A stretch of DNA of 64,000 nucleotides from JANQEU01 sp965242805 (GTDB taxonomy: Bacteria > Bacteroidota > Bacteroidia > Cytophagales > Cyclobacteriaceae): positions 4,898,001-4,962,000 of the forward strand of contig CBDETD010000002.1 in the NCBI GenBank assembly GCA_965242805.1. The letters are read 5' to 3'. The notes beneath the pieces are model-generated. The model was not told the origin of the DNA. It did not search any database and worked only from the letters and a program-made list of their open reading frames with translations. The position numbers and the translations under genes are program-made. Of this stretch, positions 52,337 through 61,242 are shown one piece after another (the stretch's first letter is position 1; each line of letters begins with the position of its first letter).

Positions 52337-53341
52337 ATGAAAAATTGGCCTTTCGACGATATCTCCAGTGACCTGCTGGCAAAGTATTTTGCTGATGAAT
52401 GCACTTTGGTCGAAAAGCAGGAGATAGAAGCTTGGTCAGTTTTATCTACTGAAAATCAAGAAGCACTTAATCAAGCCTGGATCCTTTGGGTTGATACGGG
52501 AATTGTGGATATTGAAAGAGCTCCTCCGGATTTGTTTGACGTGGACAGGGCATGGGACATCGTTAAAAGCAGGCGACAAGACCATTCCAGATCTGAAAGA
52601 AGTTGGTCGTTTGATGGATTTCTTCGAATTGCGGCAATACTGATAGTGACGGTAGGGATTGGTTTCCTTATTCGAACGTTTTACCTCAACTCCATTGAGC
52701 TGGAAATGATATCCGAAGCGGAGGTGATGTACATGACACTACCCGATAATTCAGAGATTGTTCTGAATGAAGGGAGTAGGATCACCTATGCAAAAAGATT
52801 CGAGAGACAAAGAAGCGTAACGTTGACTGGTGAGGCTTTTTTCGATGTTGAACATAATCCCGAAAAACCTTTCCAGGTAGTTGTGCAAGAAGCAATTGTA
52901 ACTGTGCTTGGGACAGAGTTCAATATAAGGTCTAGACCTGAGGAGGATAGCATTACAGTTTTCGTCTCTTCAGGAAAGGTTTCGTTTTCAGATAACAGCT
53001 CTGAGCTAATACTCTCTTCCGGAGAGAAGGGAACTTATTTAAGAAGTCAACAAAGGTTTAGTTCAGTTGAAAGACCTAGGCAACAAGTTGAGGTATTCTG
53101 GAAAACTAAGGAGTTGAAGTTCGATGGGAATCTTATGAGTGAGGTCATTGAAGTCCTGGAATCAGTATTTCATCAGCCAATAATCCTGGCCAATCAATCG
53201 ATGGAAAACTGCCGGTTGACAGTGACCTTTAAGGGTGATTCACTACAGAATATTCTGGATATAATTGGGCTCACCTTGCAGTTTGATGTAGAAAAAGAGG
53301 GTGACCAATTTCGTTTAATTGGAGAAGGATGCTCAGAGTAG
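52337..53341 (+). CDS. FecR-family anti-sigma factor with C-terminal DUF4974
   Basis: The 334-residue protein has an N-terminal cytoplasmic part (about 1-90), one membrane helix (RIAAILIVTVGIGFLIRTFYL, about 95-115), a FecR beta domain (MYMTLPDNSEIVLNEGSRITY to SSGEKGTYLR), and a DUF4974 tail (KELKFDGNLMSEVIEVLESVFHQ). It holds the ECF sigma factor at the membrane until an STN signal arrives. Its last 13 bases overlap the start of the STN-repeat protein (53329). Confidence 0.93.
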   Translation: MKNWPFDDISSDLLAKYFADECTLVEKQEIEAWSVLSTENQEALNQAWILWVDTGIVDIERAPPDLFDVDRAWDIVKSRRQDHSRSERSWSFDGFLRIAAILIVTVGIGFLIRTFYLNSIELEMISEAEVMYMTLPDNSEIVLNEGSRITYAKRFERQRSVTLTGEAFFDVEHNPEKPFQVVVQEAIVTVLGTEFNIRSRPEEDSITVFVSSGKVSFSDNSSELILSSGEKGTYLRSQQRFSSVERPRQQVEVFWKTKELKFDGNLMSEVIEVLESVFHQPIILANQSMENCRLTVTFKGDSLQNILDIIGLTLQFDVEKEGDQFRLIGEGCSE

Positions 53342-55194
53342 CCACTTTCATTGTAATCTTTTCCATGTATACTTTTGGATGGTCACAAGATCTTATGGAT
53401 CAACCAGTGACCTTTTCCTATGAGAACAAAACCATCAACGATGTTTTGCTTCAACTGGAAGAGGAAACAACACTTAGATTTTCATTTAATCCTGATCGAT
53501 TACCGACTGACCCAATAAGTGGGAAATATAATGAAGTCACAGTTCAAGATTTTCTGGATGAAATACTAGGAAGCGGTTATCAGTATAAGACCAGAGGAAG
53601 TTATATCATACTTCAGTCTACGGGAGCTCGTGATCCTGGTCGTAAGCAAAAATTTGATATATCCGGAGAGATTGTGGATGCTAACACGGGAGAAAAAATA
53701 CCATATACCACTATCTATGAAGTGGATAGACTTACTGCATCGTTGACAGATCCAAGCGGGAGTTTTGACATGTCCTTTGCTTCGAAACAGGAAATAGCCT
53801 ACATCGCTATTTCGAAAGAAAACTACCAGGACACAGTAATTAGGGTAGATAAGTCAAACCCATTTCCCAAGCTTCTGAAGTTGAAACCCATTAACTTCAA
53901 TTTCAAGGTCAAAAATGATAAACCTGAAAGCGAAAAGAGAACAAATGGTATTACCGAAAAGAGTACATTGGCATCACTTTTTATTAGCAAAAAGAATCGG
54001 GAAAATGACCGAAATGTAGACTTGGAGGAAAGTAGATTATTTCAGTTGTCACTTGTTCCAGGCCTCAGTACAAATGGTCAGCTAAACGGTAAGGTTACCA
54101 ATCGTTATTCTCTGAACATGATAGCGGGGTATACCAAAGCCATCAATGGTGCTGAGTTGGGAGGGGTAGCCAATATTGTGCGAGAGGATATTACGGGTGT
54201 TCAGATAGGGGGATTTAGCAATATAATTGGTGGTGAGACCAAAGGAGCTCAAATTGCTGGTTTCATCAACACCAATAAGGGTAAAGTATCCGGACTGCAG
54301 ATGGCAGGATTCCTAAACACATCAACAGGTAATACAGGAGGTTCCCAGATTGGCGGATTCATGAACTACGGTAAGAATATTACTGGTCTACAGATGAGTG
54401 GATTCCTGAATATTGGTAAGGACGTCAAAGGAGCTGGAATTTCAGGTTTTAGTAATGTAAGTAAACAATCGTCCGGTACCCTGGTAGCCGGATTCTCAAA
54501 TCATTCATCCTCCGTGAAAGGAGCACACATTTCCGGATTCATCAACACCAGTGCAGATTTAAGCGGTTTTCAGCTTGCTGGATTTATGAATGTAAGCGGA
54601 GGCCAAATGAGAGGGATGCAATTGTCAGGATTTCTCAATAAAGCAGATACGGTAAGAGGAGTCCAGTTCGGAGTCATCAACTTTGCAAGGAGAGTGGAAA
54701 AAGGTGCCGCCATTGGGTTTGTGAACATAGTTAAAGATGGTCTTAAAAAATGGGAAATCAGCGGTAACGATCTCACCGTATTCCATGCCTCATTCCGGTC
54801 AGGAACAAAGAAATTCCACTCTATATTATCAGCAGGAATTCAGCCTGGGAAAGAAGCTATATGGTCTTATGGAGCCGGATTTGGACATCAGATTGACTTA
54901 AAGGGCAATTGGTACCTTGGATTCGATCTTACATCCAATGTTTTGCAGCCTATTGATGTCTACCTGGAAGATCTATCTCTTGATAATCGATTCAGGATAA
55001 ATGTTGGATATGAATTGGGGGAAAGGATCTCATTGAATACTGGACCTGTTGTGCACTACTTCCTCTCCACCCGTGAATCTGGTACACACAAGTATTTCCC
55101 TGAATTAATTGGTGAAAACGCTTTCATTAAGTCCGAGGGAGCAGGTACCATCCATCGAGTCTGGTTGGGGTACCATTTTACCCTCCGTATTTAG
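53329..55194 (+). CDS. STN-domain outer-membrane protein with about 13 GxQxxGFxN repeats
   Basis: The 621-residue protein has a signal peptide (ending FGWSQ), an STN domain (about 22-100: VTFSYENKTINDVLLQLEEE), and a carboxypeptidase-like segment (FDISGEIVDANTGEKIPYTT). From about residue 270 to 470 there are about 13 repeats of 15-16 residues with the core V-x-G-x-Q-x-x-G-F-x-N; examples are VSGLQMAGFLNTSTGN and VKGAHISGFINTSAD. The C-terminus (GTIHRVWLGYHFTLRI) ends like an outer-membrane beta strand. The repeats resemble Leptospira LA_2272-type surface repeats by pattern only. The STN would signal to FecR, which normally docks on a TonB receptor. Confidence 0.82.
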   Translation: MLRVATFIVIFSMYTFGWSQDLMDQPVTFSYENKTINDVLLQLEEETTLRFSFNPDRLPTDPISGKYNEVTVQDFLDEILGSGYQYKTRGSYIILQSTGARDPGRKQKFDISGEIVDANTGEKIPYTTIYEVDRLTASLTDPSGSFDMSFASKQEIAYIAISKENYQDTVIRVDKSNPFPKLLKLKPINFNFKVKNDKPESEKRTNGITEKSTLASLFISKKNRENDRNVDLEESRLFQLSLVPGLSTNGQLNGKVTNRYSLNMIAGYTKAINGAELGGVANIVREDITGVQIGGFSNIIGGETKGAQIAGFINTNKGKVSGLQMAGFLNTSTGNTGGSQIGGFMNYGKNITGLQMSGFLNIGKDVKGAGISGFSNVSKQSSGTLVAGFSNHSSSVKGAHISGFINTSADLSGFQLAGFMNVSGGQMRGMQLSGFLNKADTVRGVQFGVINFARRVEKGAAIGFVNIVKDGLKKWEISGNDLTVFHASFRSGTKKFHSILSAGIQPGKEAIWSYGAGFGHQIDLKGNWYLGFDLTSNVLQPIDVYLEDLSLDNRFRINVGYELGERISLNTGPVVHYFLSTRESGTHKYFPELIGENAFIKSEGAGTIHRVWLGYHFTLRI

Positions 55195-55297
55195 TTTCTA
55201 CCCACGCTTTTTACACTTTTTCAGGAAAGTTTCAATTTACCGTAGGGGTAAATGTCGAGTTGGTTTCCATCCTTATGAACACAAAAAATTGAAACAC

Positions 55298-56521
55298 ATG
55301 AAAGCTCGACTTGCATTTTTAACGATTTTCTTATTGGTAGTACTCATATCAAGTTTTGGCCAGGCCAAAGAAGAAAACGTGAAGCACTCGGATGTAATAT
55401 ATGAACAACCTACAACACGCACTTTCCAGATGTCCTTCGTACCAGGATTTGGTACACATATTGGAAATAATAACCCTGTCTATAATAGGATATCTATGAA
55501 TATAATCGGAGGCTCAAACTATGGTGTCAGGGGAGCAGAATTGGGAGGTGTACTGAATATCAATAAATCCAATGTGAAGGGATCACAACTTGGCGGCTTT
55601 ATGAATCTGACCGGAGGAATGAGCACAGGTGCACAATTAAGTGGATTTATCAATCTAAATAGGGGGGATGTGAAAGGACTTCAGATAGCGGGATTCACCA
55701 ACATAAGCTCACATAACATTGTTGGAACCCAGATGTCAGGATTTTACAACCTGGCTTCTGACGTAAAAGGAGCCCAGATCGCTGGATTTCTTAATACCGG
55801 ACAGGAAGTTGCCGGAGCTCAGTTTGCAGGATTTATGAATCAGTCCAAATCTGTAAATGGATTGCAGATAGGAGGTTTCTACAACGGAGCAACTGAAGTC
55901 AAAGGAGTCCAAACAGCAGGATTTATGAACCTTTCTACAGATGATGTTTCGGGATTGCAGTTAGCCGGATTCTTGAATATTGCTGATACTGTAAGGGGTG
56001 TTCAAATAGGGATTGTGAATATTTCAAAAAGTGTTAAAAAAGGAATTTCCCTAGGACTAATCAACATCGTAAAAGACGGCCTTATTCATGGAGAAGCAAG
56101 TTATAATGATGTAACCGAATACAATCTTTCTTTTATTTCAGGAACACGTACATTCCATACCATTTTGAGTGCAGGTCTGGGTCAGAATCCAGATATCTGG
56201 TCATTTGGAGCTGGTTTTGGAACAGAATTCCAGTTGAAGAATAGATTGTATACTTCTATTTCATTGACTAGCCATCAACTGCAGTCTACAGAAAGGAAAA
56301 TTGATGCCCTAGCATTAGATAATAGGTTGGGGATCATAATGGGTTGGAAAACCTCCGGGAGAACTTCGATCCTGGCAGGACCGATTGTCCACTACTACTT
56401 CACAGACAGTAAGGAAGACCTGTTGACACAGGATATTCAGCAGGATGCAGCTGTGGATAGAAAATCAGGTAAATACACGCATAAAGGATGGATAGGCTAT
56501 CAGGTTGCCTTCAGATTCTAA
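55298..56521 (+). CDS. Tandem paralogue of the repeat protein, without STN domain
   Basis: I start at the ATG at 55298 (MKARLAFLTIFLLVVLISSFGQ), since the longer frame to 55109 lies in the previous gene. The 407-residue product repeats the layout of its neighbour: a linker with FQMSFVPGFGTHIGNNN, about 12 repeats of 15-16 residues (VKGLQIAGFTNISSHN, VNGLQIGGFYNGATE), then the KDGLIHGEASYNDV segment and a barrel-like end (KGWIGYQVAFRF). The two proteins are aligned over almost their whole length, so a gene duplication followed by loss or gain of the STN/regulatory front is clear. It probably sits in the outer membrane; no function is known. Confidence 0.82.
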   Translation: MKARLAFLTIFLLVVLISSFGQAKEENVKHSDVIYEQPTTRTFQMSFVPGFGTHIGNNNPVYNRISMNIIGGSNYGVRGAELGGVLNINKSNVKGSQLGGFMNLTGGMSTGAQLSGFINLNRGDVKGLQIAGFTNISSHNIVGTQMSGFYNLASDVKGAQIAGFLNTGQEVAGAQFAGFMNQSKSVNGLQIGGFYNGATEVKGVQTAGFMNLSTDDVSGLQLAGFLNIADTVRGVQIGIVNISKSVKKGISLGLINIVKDGLIHGEASYNDVTEYNLSFISGTRTFHTILSAGLGQNPDIWSFGAGFGTEFQLKNRLYTSISLTSHQLQSTERKIDALALDNRLGIIMGWKTSGRTSILAGPIVHYYFTDSKEDLLTQDIQQDAAVDRKSGKYTHKGWIGYQVAFRF

Positions 56522-56564
56522 AACTTCAATTTCCTTTTAATCAAGTCATTACGAACTCAAAGTC

Positions 56565-58898
56565 ATGCTCAATAAACTCAAAATATTTTTGATGATTTCC
56601 CTGATAAGCTCATTGGGATTTTCACAAACCACTCAGACGATCAGGGGGAGAATTGTAGACCTTGATTCCGAATCACCTTTACTGGGGGCTACTGTTAAGG
56701 TGATTGACAGTGATCCTATCCTCGGTAGTGTTACTGATTTGGATGGTAATTATCGAATAGAAAATGTTCCGATCGGAAGAGTTAATCTTCAGGTATCTTT
56801 TGTGGGATATGAAGAAAGGACCATTCCCAATGTCCTGGTGACTTCCGCCAAGGAAGCAATTGTCAATCTTCCTTTGAAGGAATCCGTCGTGGGTTTGGAG
56901 GAGATTGTAGTAGTCGCCAAAGATAATAATGGTGAGGTTCTCAATGAGATGGTCCTTACCAGTGCCCGAACATTTTCAGTTGAAGAAACTCAACGATATT
57001 CCGGAGCACTAAATGATCCAGCACGTATGGTAGCATCATTTGCGGGTGTCACAGGCAACGCGGAGGGCAATAATGATATTGTCGTTCGTGGCAATTCTCC
57101 GAAGGGGATCCAGTGGAGACTGGAAGGGATAGAGATCCCGAATCCAAATCACTTTGCAAATGAGGGAGCTACGGGTGGACCGATCAATGCATTGAATAGC
57201 TTCATGTTGGATGACTCTGATTTTATGTCCGGTGCATTCGCCCCTGAATATGGAAATGCTTTATCGGGTGTTTTCGACATGAAATATAAAAAGGGAAATA
57301 ATCAAAGGAGGGAATACACTGCTTCAGCAAATATGTTAGGATTGGATTTCACGGCTGAAGGGCCATTCAATAAACAATACAATGGATCATACATTGCCAA
57401 CTATCGCTACTCTTCGCTGCAATTATTGTCAGACATAGGAATTTTTGATTTTGGCGGCATTCCCAAATACCAGGACATATCGTTCAACGTATTCCTGCCA
57501 GCAGGTAAAGATCACTTCATATCAACTTTTGGACTGGGAGGGGTCAGTAGCATCGATGTAGATGACGAACTTGACGATGGAACTCCAACATTCAGAGGGA
57601 GAAACTCCGCCCATTTGGGAATTTTTGGAGTAAGCGATACCTATTTTATTAATAAGAATACCTTTATCCGTAACACTATCTCCTATTCCAATTACGGATC
57701 AAAGTTGGATGCCAACCTTCCCGATGGAGATGGTTCGTTTTACAATTATGAAAATGTCGACATTCAAAAATCAGATATTCGTCTGTCAAGCACATACAAT
57801 CTTAAAATCAATGCGAGGCATAAAGTTGAATCTGGAGTTATTCTTTCCAGCCTGAACTTCAACGCCAGGGCCAATGAATTGAATTTTGAATTGGATGTTA
57901 TGGAGAATGTACTTCATGACAATGATGGTACAAATACTTTCCAGGCCTATACAAGTTGGAAATACCGTATAAATGAAGATCTCACGTTCATCAATGGCGT
58001 TCATTATCTGCACTTCGGATTAAATGGCAGTTCTTCGTTAGAACCCAGATTTTCAATGGAGTGGAATTTTACTGAGAGGCAAGCTATCACTGCTGGATTT
58101 GGGATACATAGCAGGATTGAGAATGTTACTACCTACCTGGCAAAACAAACGTGGCAGGATGGTTCCACCAAAACTCCAAATAAGGATCTAAAACCCACAA
58201 AAGCTGCTCATTTTGTATTAGGATATCAGTATATGCTCAATCCATACACACAATTTAAAGTAGAAGCCTATTATCAGCGTCTATATGATGTTCCAGTTGA
58301 AGAAACCACTTATTTCTCATTACTCAATAATTACGAAGGGTACGTTAATAGATCGCTTACCAACTCAGGAACTGGTAGGAATTATGGTGTAGAACTGACT
58401 TTGGAGAGATATCTCAATAACGGATTCTATTATCTATCAACACTGTCCTTATATCAGTCGTTTTATAAGGCAGCGGACGGTGTTGAACGAAAAACAGCAT
58501 TCAACGGAAATTACGTGGCAAATTTCCTTGCCGGAAAGGAATTTCAAATAGGAGCTCCGGAAAAGAACAAAGTATTTTTTGTAAACACTAAAATGGCTTT
58601 AATTGGAGGGGCCAGATACACCCCAATTGATCTGCAAGCCTCACGGGAATTGGGAACTGAGGTAAGGTTTGAAGACCGGCCATTTTCTATGAAAGGCGAG
58701 GACATTTTCACATTGAATTTATCTGCGGGGATTAGGAAGAATAAGAAAAAGACCACTCAGGAGTTCAAGATTGATATCTCCAATGTCACAGGGAATGAGG
58801 GGCTTGTTAATCAATATTATATTGAAGCAACTGGGGAGATTGAGGAGTCGTATCAATTACCTTTCTTACCGAATATTATCTATTCAATAAAATTCTGA
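56565..58898 (+). CDS. TonB-dependent outer-membrane receptor
   Basis: The 777-residue protein has a signal peptide (MLNKLKIFLMISLISSLGFSQ), a CarboxypepD-reg-like domain (RGRIVDLDSESPLLGATVKV), a plug (DIVVRGNSPKGIQWRLEGIEIPNPNHF, MSGAFAPEYGNALSGVFDM), and a long barrel ending LPFLPNIIYSIKF. It lacks an STN domain, unlike the first repeat protein, so the sensing domain and the receptor are split. It is 43 bases after the paralogue and on the same strand, so the sigma-FecR-repeat-repeat-receptor row is likely one regulated locus. The ligand is unknown. Confidence 0.93.
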   Translation: MLNKLKIFLMISLISSLGFSQTTQTIRGRIVDLDSESPLLGATVKVIDSDPILGSVTDLDGNYRIENVPIGRVNLQVSFVGYEERTIPNVLVTSAKEAIVNLPLKESVVGLEEIVVVAKDNNGEVLNEMVLTSARTFSVEETQRYSGALNDPARMVASFAGVTGNAEGNNDIVVRGNSPKGIQWRLEGIEIPNPNHFANEGATGGPINALNSFMLDDSDFMSGAFAPEYGNALSGVFDMKYKKGNNQRREYTASANMLGLDFTAEGPFNKQYNGSYIANYRYSSLQLLSDIGIFDFGGIPKYQDISFNVFLPAGKDHFISTFGLGGVSSIDVDDELDDGTPTFRGRNSAHLGIFGVSDTYFINKNTFIRNTISYSNYGSKLDANLPDGDGSFYNYENVDIQKSDIRLSSTYNLKINARHKVESGVILSSLNFNARANELNFELDVMENVLHDNDGTNTFQAYTSWKYRINEDLTFINGVHYLHFGLNGSSSLEPRFSMEWNFTERQAITAGFGIHSRIENVTTYLAKQTWQDGSTKTPNKDLKPTKAAHFVLGYQYMLNPYTQFKVEAYYQRLYDVPVEETTYFSLLNNYEGYVNRSLTNSGTGRNYGVELTLERYLNNGFYYLSTLSLYQSFYKAADGVERKTAFNGNYVANFLAGKEFQIGAPEKNKVFFVNTKMALIGGARYTPIDLQASRELGTEVRFEDRPFSMKGEDIFTLNLSAGIRKNKKKTTQEFKIDISNVTGNEGLVNQYYIEATGEIEESYQLPFLPNIIYSIKF

Positions 58899-58980
58899 TG
58901 TTCGTTATGAACGTTTTCTTTCATCCGATCTGCATCTTTAATTTGACTTTCACAAATGGATTTGATAATGGGATTTGAAT

Positions 58981-59140
58981 TTTCACCTTCATTTACTCAT
59001 ACGCCTCAGACATGCTCACCTTCCCTCGTGAATCGTAGATTTCTTTTCCTTGATGAAAAGAAACGATCGCAGCGGCGAACCGCCCGCGTCCACGGTGGAC
59101 AAAGAAAAATCAATCGGACCGCCGAGCGGCCAAAATAATC
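58981..59140 (+). repeat. Dispersed intergenic repeat, copy 1
   Basis: This 160-base block recurs at 62515-62674 with about five substitutions (97% identity). It carries a CTTGAT-loop hairpin (59040-59063), the arm GATCGCAGCGGCGAA (59065-59079), and a GTCCAC-G-GTGGAC palindrome. It lies between convergent genes and codes for nothing recognisable. Confidence 0.9.
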
Positions 59141-59246
59141 GCCTTCAACCCACAAGCCAACACTGGCGCGGGCCTGCCTACCTGCAGGTAGGCTTGATTT
59201 TTTGACGATTCGCCGCTGCGATCCTTTTGTGTCAAGACAAAAGGAT
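59040..59246. repeat. Composite inverted element with two loop-conserved hairpins
   Basis: Arms 59065-59079 and 59209-59223 are perfect 15-base inverted complements. A CTTGAT-loop hairpin lies at the left end (59040-59063) and a GTCAAG-loop hairpin at the right end (59221-59246). The perfect 18-base palindrome GCCTACCTGCAGGTAGGC is in the middle (59176-59193). The element fills most of the 429-base gap between convergent genes. Confidence 0.75.
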
Positions 59247-59327
59247 GAAGAAAAAAGTTGATCAATAACTAATCGAAAAGTCCATTTGTAGACGTCAGGT
59301 AAGTGCAGATTATAAAATTCCCAAAAG

Positions 59328-60506
59328 CTAATTTGGAGAAAATAGTATTGGAAGATATGTCCATCGGCCATTTTCTGAAACTCTCAATATATATTGACCT
59401 GGAGCCAATTGTGACATGACCCGATTCATGTCTCGGGTGGCCTCGTGGAGGGGTGTGGTTTCATTGTAGAGAATATTACCTTGAAGATCATACAAGATGT
59501 AAAGGGCCATTTCGCCGGACCGATGGTTTCCTGGAAATAGTTTGAAGCCTGAGGATCCTATTGGATTGGGTGCCACCTTCCAAACACCTGGATTCGATTG
59601 GTGGGTGGCTGAATAAACAATAGGAGAATAAGAAAAAGTACCATCAAAATCGGTTTGCATAAGGCGATAGTAAACATCTCTACCTATTTGCTGGTCAACG
59701 AATCGATACTTGATCTTTTCCGATGAATTTCCATAACCGTCGACGATTCCAATTTCTGAAAAGTCAATTCCATTTTCCGAGCGTTCAACTGAAAAGTAAT
59801 CATTATTAATCTCCGTTGCAGTTTGCCATATTAAGACGTTATGATACCCTTCTGTTTCAACCAAGAAAAAGACCAGTTCTACAGGTAATAAAGAGTTTGT
59901 GCAGAACGACTCCGGTCCGGTACAACTCCCTTGTGCATTCGCAGATCCTGATCCGGTCATTTCTGAGTTGTTTCCCGCATTAATATTTCCATTTATATTC
60001 AACGTACCATCTACATTGACATTTGTATTGTTACCTACCTGCCAATCACCATCAATTTGAAGTTCGCTGCCTGGCTGAATATCAATATTGGCCCCACCAC
60101 CCATTATTAAATCTTTTTTGATGGTCATTTTTCCGAAAATATTGACGGTAGCATTGTTGAGTATTTCCAGATCCCCATAAACAATCAAATCACCTACGAC
60201 ATTTATGGTAGTATTATTACCGGCTGTCATTATAAAACCAGTTCCTGTATTTCCTACGTTTAAGGTTCCATTGATCCAAATAGTGTTCCCATTTGACATG
60301 GTAACATTTGAAACAGTATAAGTCTCGGAAGTGGCAATGGTTATGGTTCCCAGATTTTGGTTGAAGATCACCTCTTCGGAGACATCATCTCCTATATCAT
60401 TTCCTGACCAAATAGCAGGATCACTCCAGTTTCCACTGGAAATAATGGAGTTGGCGACAAGAGCTATTGGCATCGCCATTAATGCCAATAGGAGGTACCC
60501 TTTCAT
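59328..60506 (-). CDS. Secreted T9SS cargo protein with asparagine/glycine-rich beta repeats
   Basis: The 392-residue product has a signal peptide (MKGYLLLALMAMPIALVANS), then about 150 residues of low-complexity beta repeats rich in N, G, T, V and I (for example TINVVGDLIVYGDLEILNNATVNIFG), as in beta-helical or adhesin-like surface proteins. A T9SS type A sorting domain follows: VELVFFLVETEGYHNVLIWQTATEINNDYF and WKVAPNPIGSSGFKLFPG. It is exported across the outer membrane by the type IX system. No enzymatic motif is present; adhesion or matrix is the best guess. It lies inside a repeat-rich region with copy 1 just downstream. Confidence 0.8.
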   Translation of the reverse strand: MKGYLLLALMAMPIALVANSIISSGNWSDPAIWSGNDIGDDVSEEVIFNQNLGTITIATSETYTVSNVTMSNGNTIWINGTLNVGNTGTGFIMTAGNNTTINVVGDLIVYGDLEILNNATVNIFGKMTIKKDLIMGGGANIDIQPGSELQIDGDWQVGNNTNVNVDGTLNINGNINAGNNSEMTGSGSANAQGSCTGPESFCTNSLLPVELVFFLVETEGYHNVLIWQTATEINNDYFSVERSENGIDFSEIGIVDGYGNSSEKIKYRFVDQQIGRDVYYRLMQTDFDGTFSYSPIVYSATHQSNPGVWKVAPNPIGSSGFKLFPGNHRSGEMALYILYDLQGNILYNETTPLHEATRDMNRVMSQLAPGQYILRVSENGRWTYLPILFSPN

Positions 60507-61242
60507 AAATTAAGCGGTGGTCTATTCTACAAAACTAGGTGATTGAGGTCAAAATCTTTGAATCATTGCATATACCCGAAGTAAGATGTGGTTTTATGAG
60601 TGATAGATTATTATCAGTTACTGCTCGTAGTGAATGCTATTTATTCAATAAAATTCTGAGGAGGATTTAGACAAGTTCGTCCTTCTTCTGGACTGATTAA
60701 CTAGGAATGACTTAATCATTTTATATGCATTTGTCTTATCAGACGGATTTTCATTTTTGCCTTGATGCAAAAACGAACCGCGTCCACGGTGGACAAAAAG
60801 ATCAAGAAAAACCTGCCTACCGCAGGCAGGCTTAAAGCCCACTGGCCCCTTCGCTCAGGCTGCCCACCAAGTTTTTCATCTCCCCTCCATTCCCTAATAA
60901 TCCTGATGGAGAATAATTGCTTAGCTTCTCGGCCTTGAGGAAAATGTGTTAAGATTTTTTGATTAAACGAGTATGAATCTTCGCTATGCTGTTTGAGTCC
61001 GACGTAGTTTTGACGAAGTCGGGCGAGTTTATAGCGATTGTAGAATCAAATCAAAAAATTAACTTTTTCCTCACAGCCTTGATTTCTTTGGACACTTTCT
61101 TCATCAAGGAAGAAAGTGTCGCCCGTCTGGCAAGACAAACAATAATAAGAGATTAGTTAACATTTCGAACCAACAAATATCATTGTTCAATGACCATGAA
61201 ATAACTAAATTCCACCCATTCAAAACACCAAAATCTCACACC
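60507..61242. other. Repeat-rich intergenic region without a supported gene
   Basis: I see no credible ORF in 60507-61242. It holds a CTTGAT hairpin with stem TTTTTGC (60754-60773), the GTCCAC palindrome and part of the dispersed repeat (60774-60806), a CCTGCCT/AGGCAGG hairpin (60812-60830), and a perfect 12-bp ATCAAG-loop hairpin (61091-61120). A motif GTTTGAGTCCGACGTAG near 60990 is probably another dispersed intergenic element. Confidence 0.6.
61091..61120. repeat. Perfect 12-bp hairpin with ATCAAG loop
   Basis: GACACTTTCTTC (61091-61102) and GAAGAAAGTGTC (61109-61120) are exact inverted complements around ATCAAG. The loop equals the complement of the CTTGAT loops at 59040, 60754 and 62574. 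Confidence 0.8.

Noticed and set aside
54130..56060. CRISPR-like or DNA tandem repeat
   Set aside because: The periodicity of about 45-48 bases is in frame inside two long coding regions and is conserved at the protein level, with varying DNA sequence and no spacers.
58956..59371. Short ORFs on both strands in the dispersed repeat
   Set aside because: They follow the repeat and its palindromes and end in low-complexity basic peptides; no signal or conserved start.
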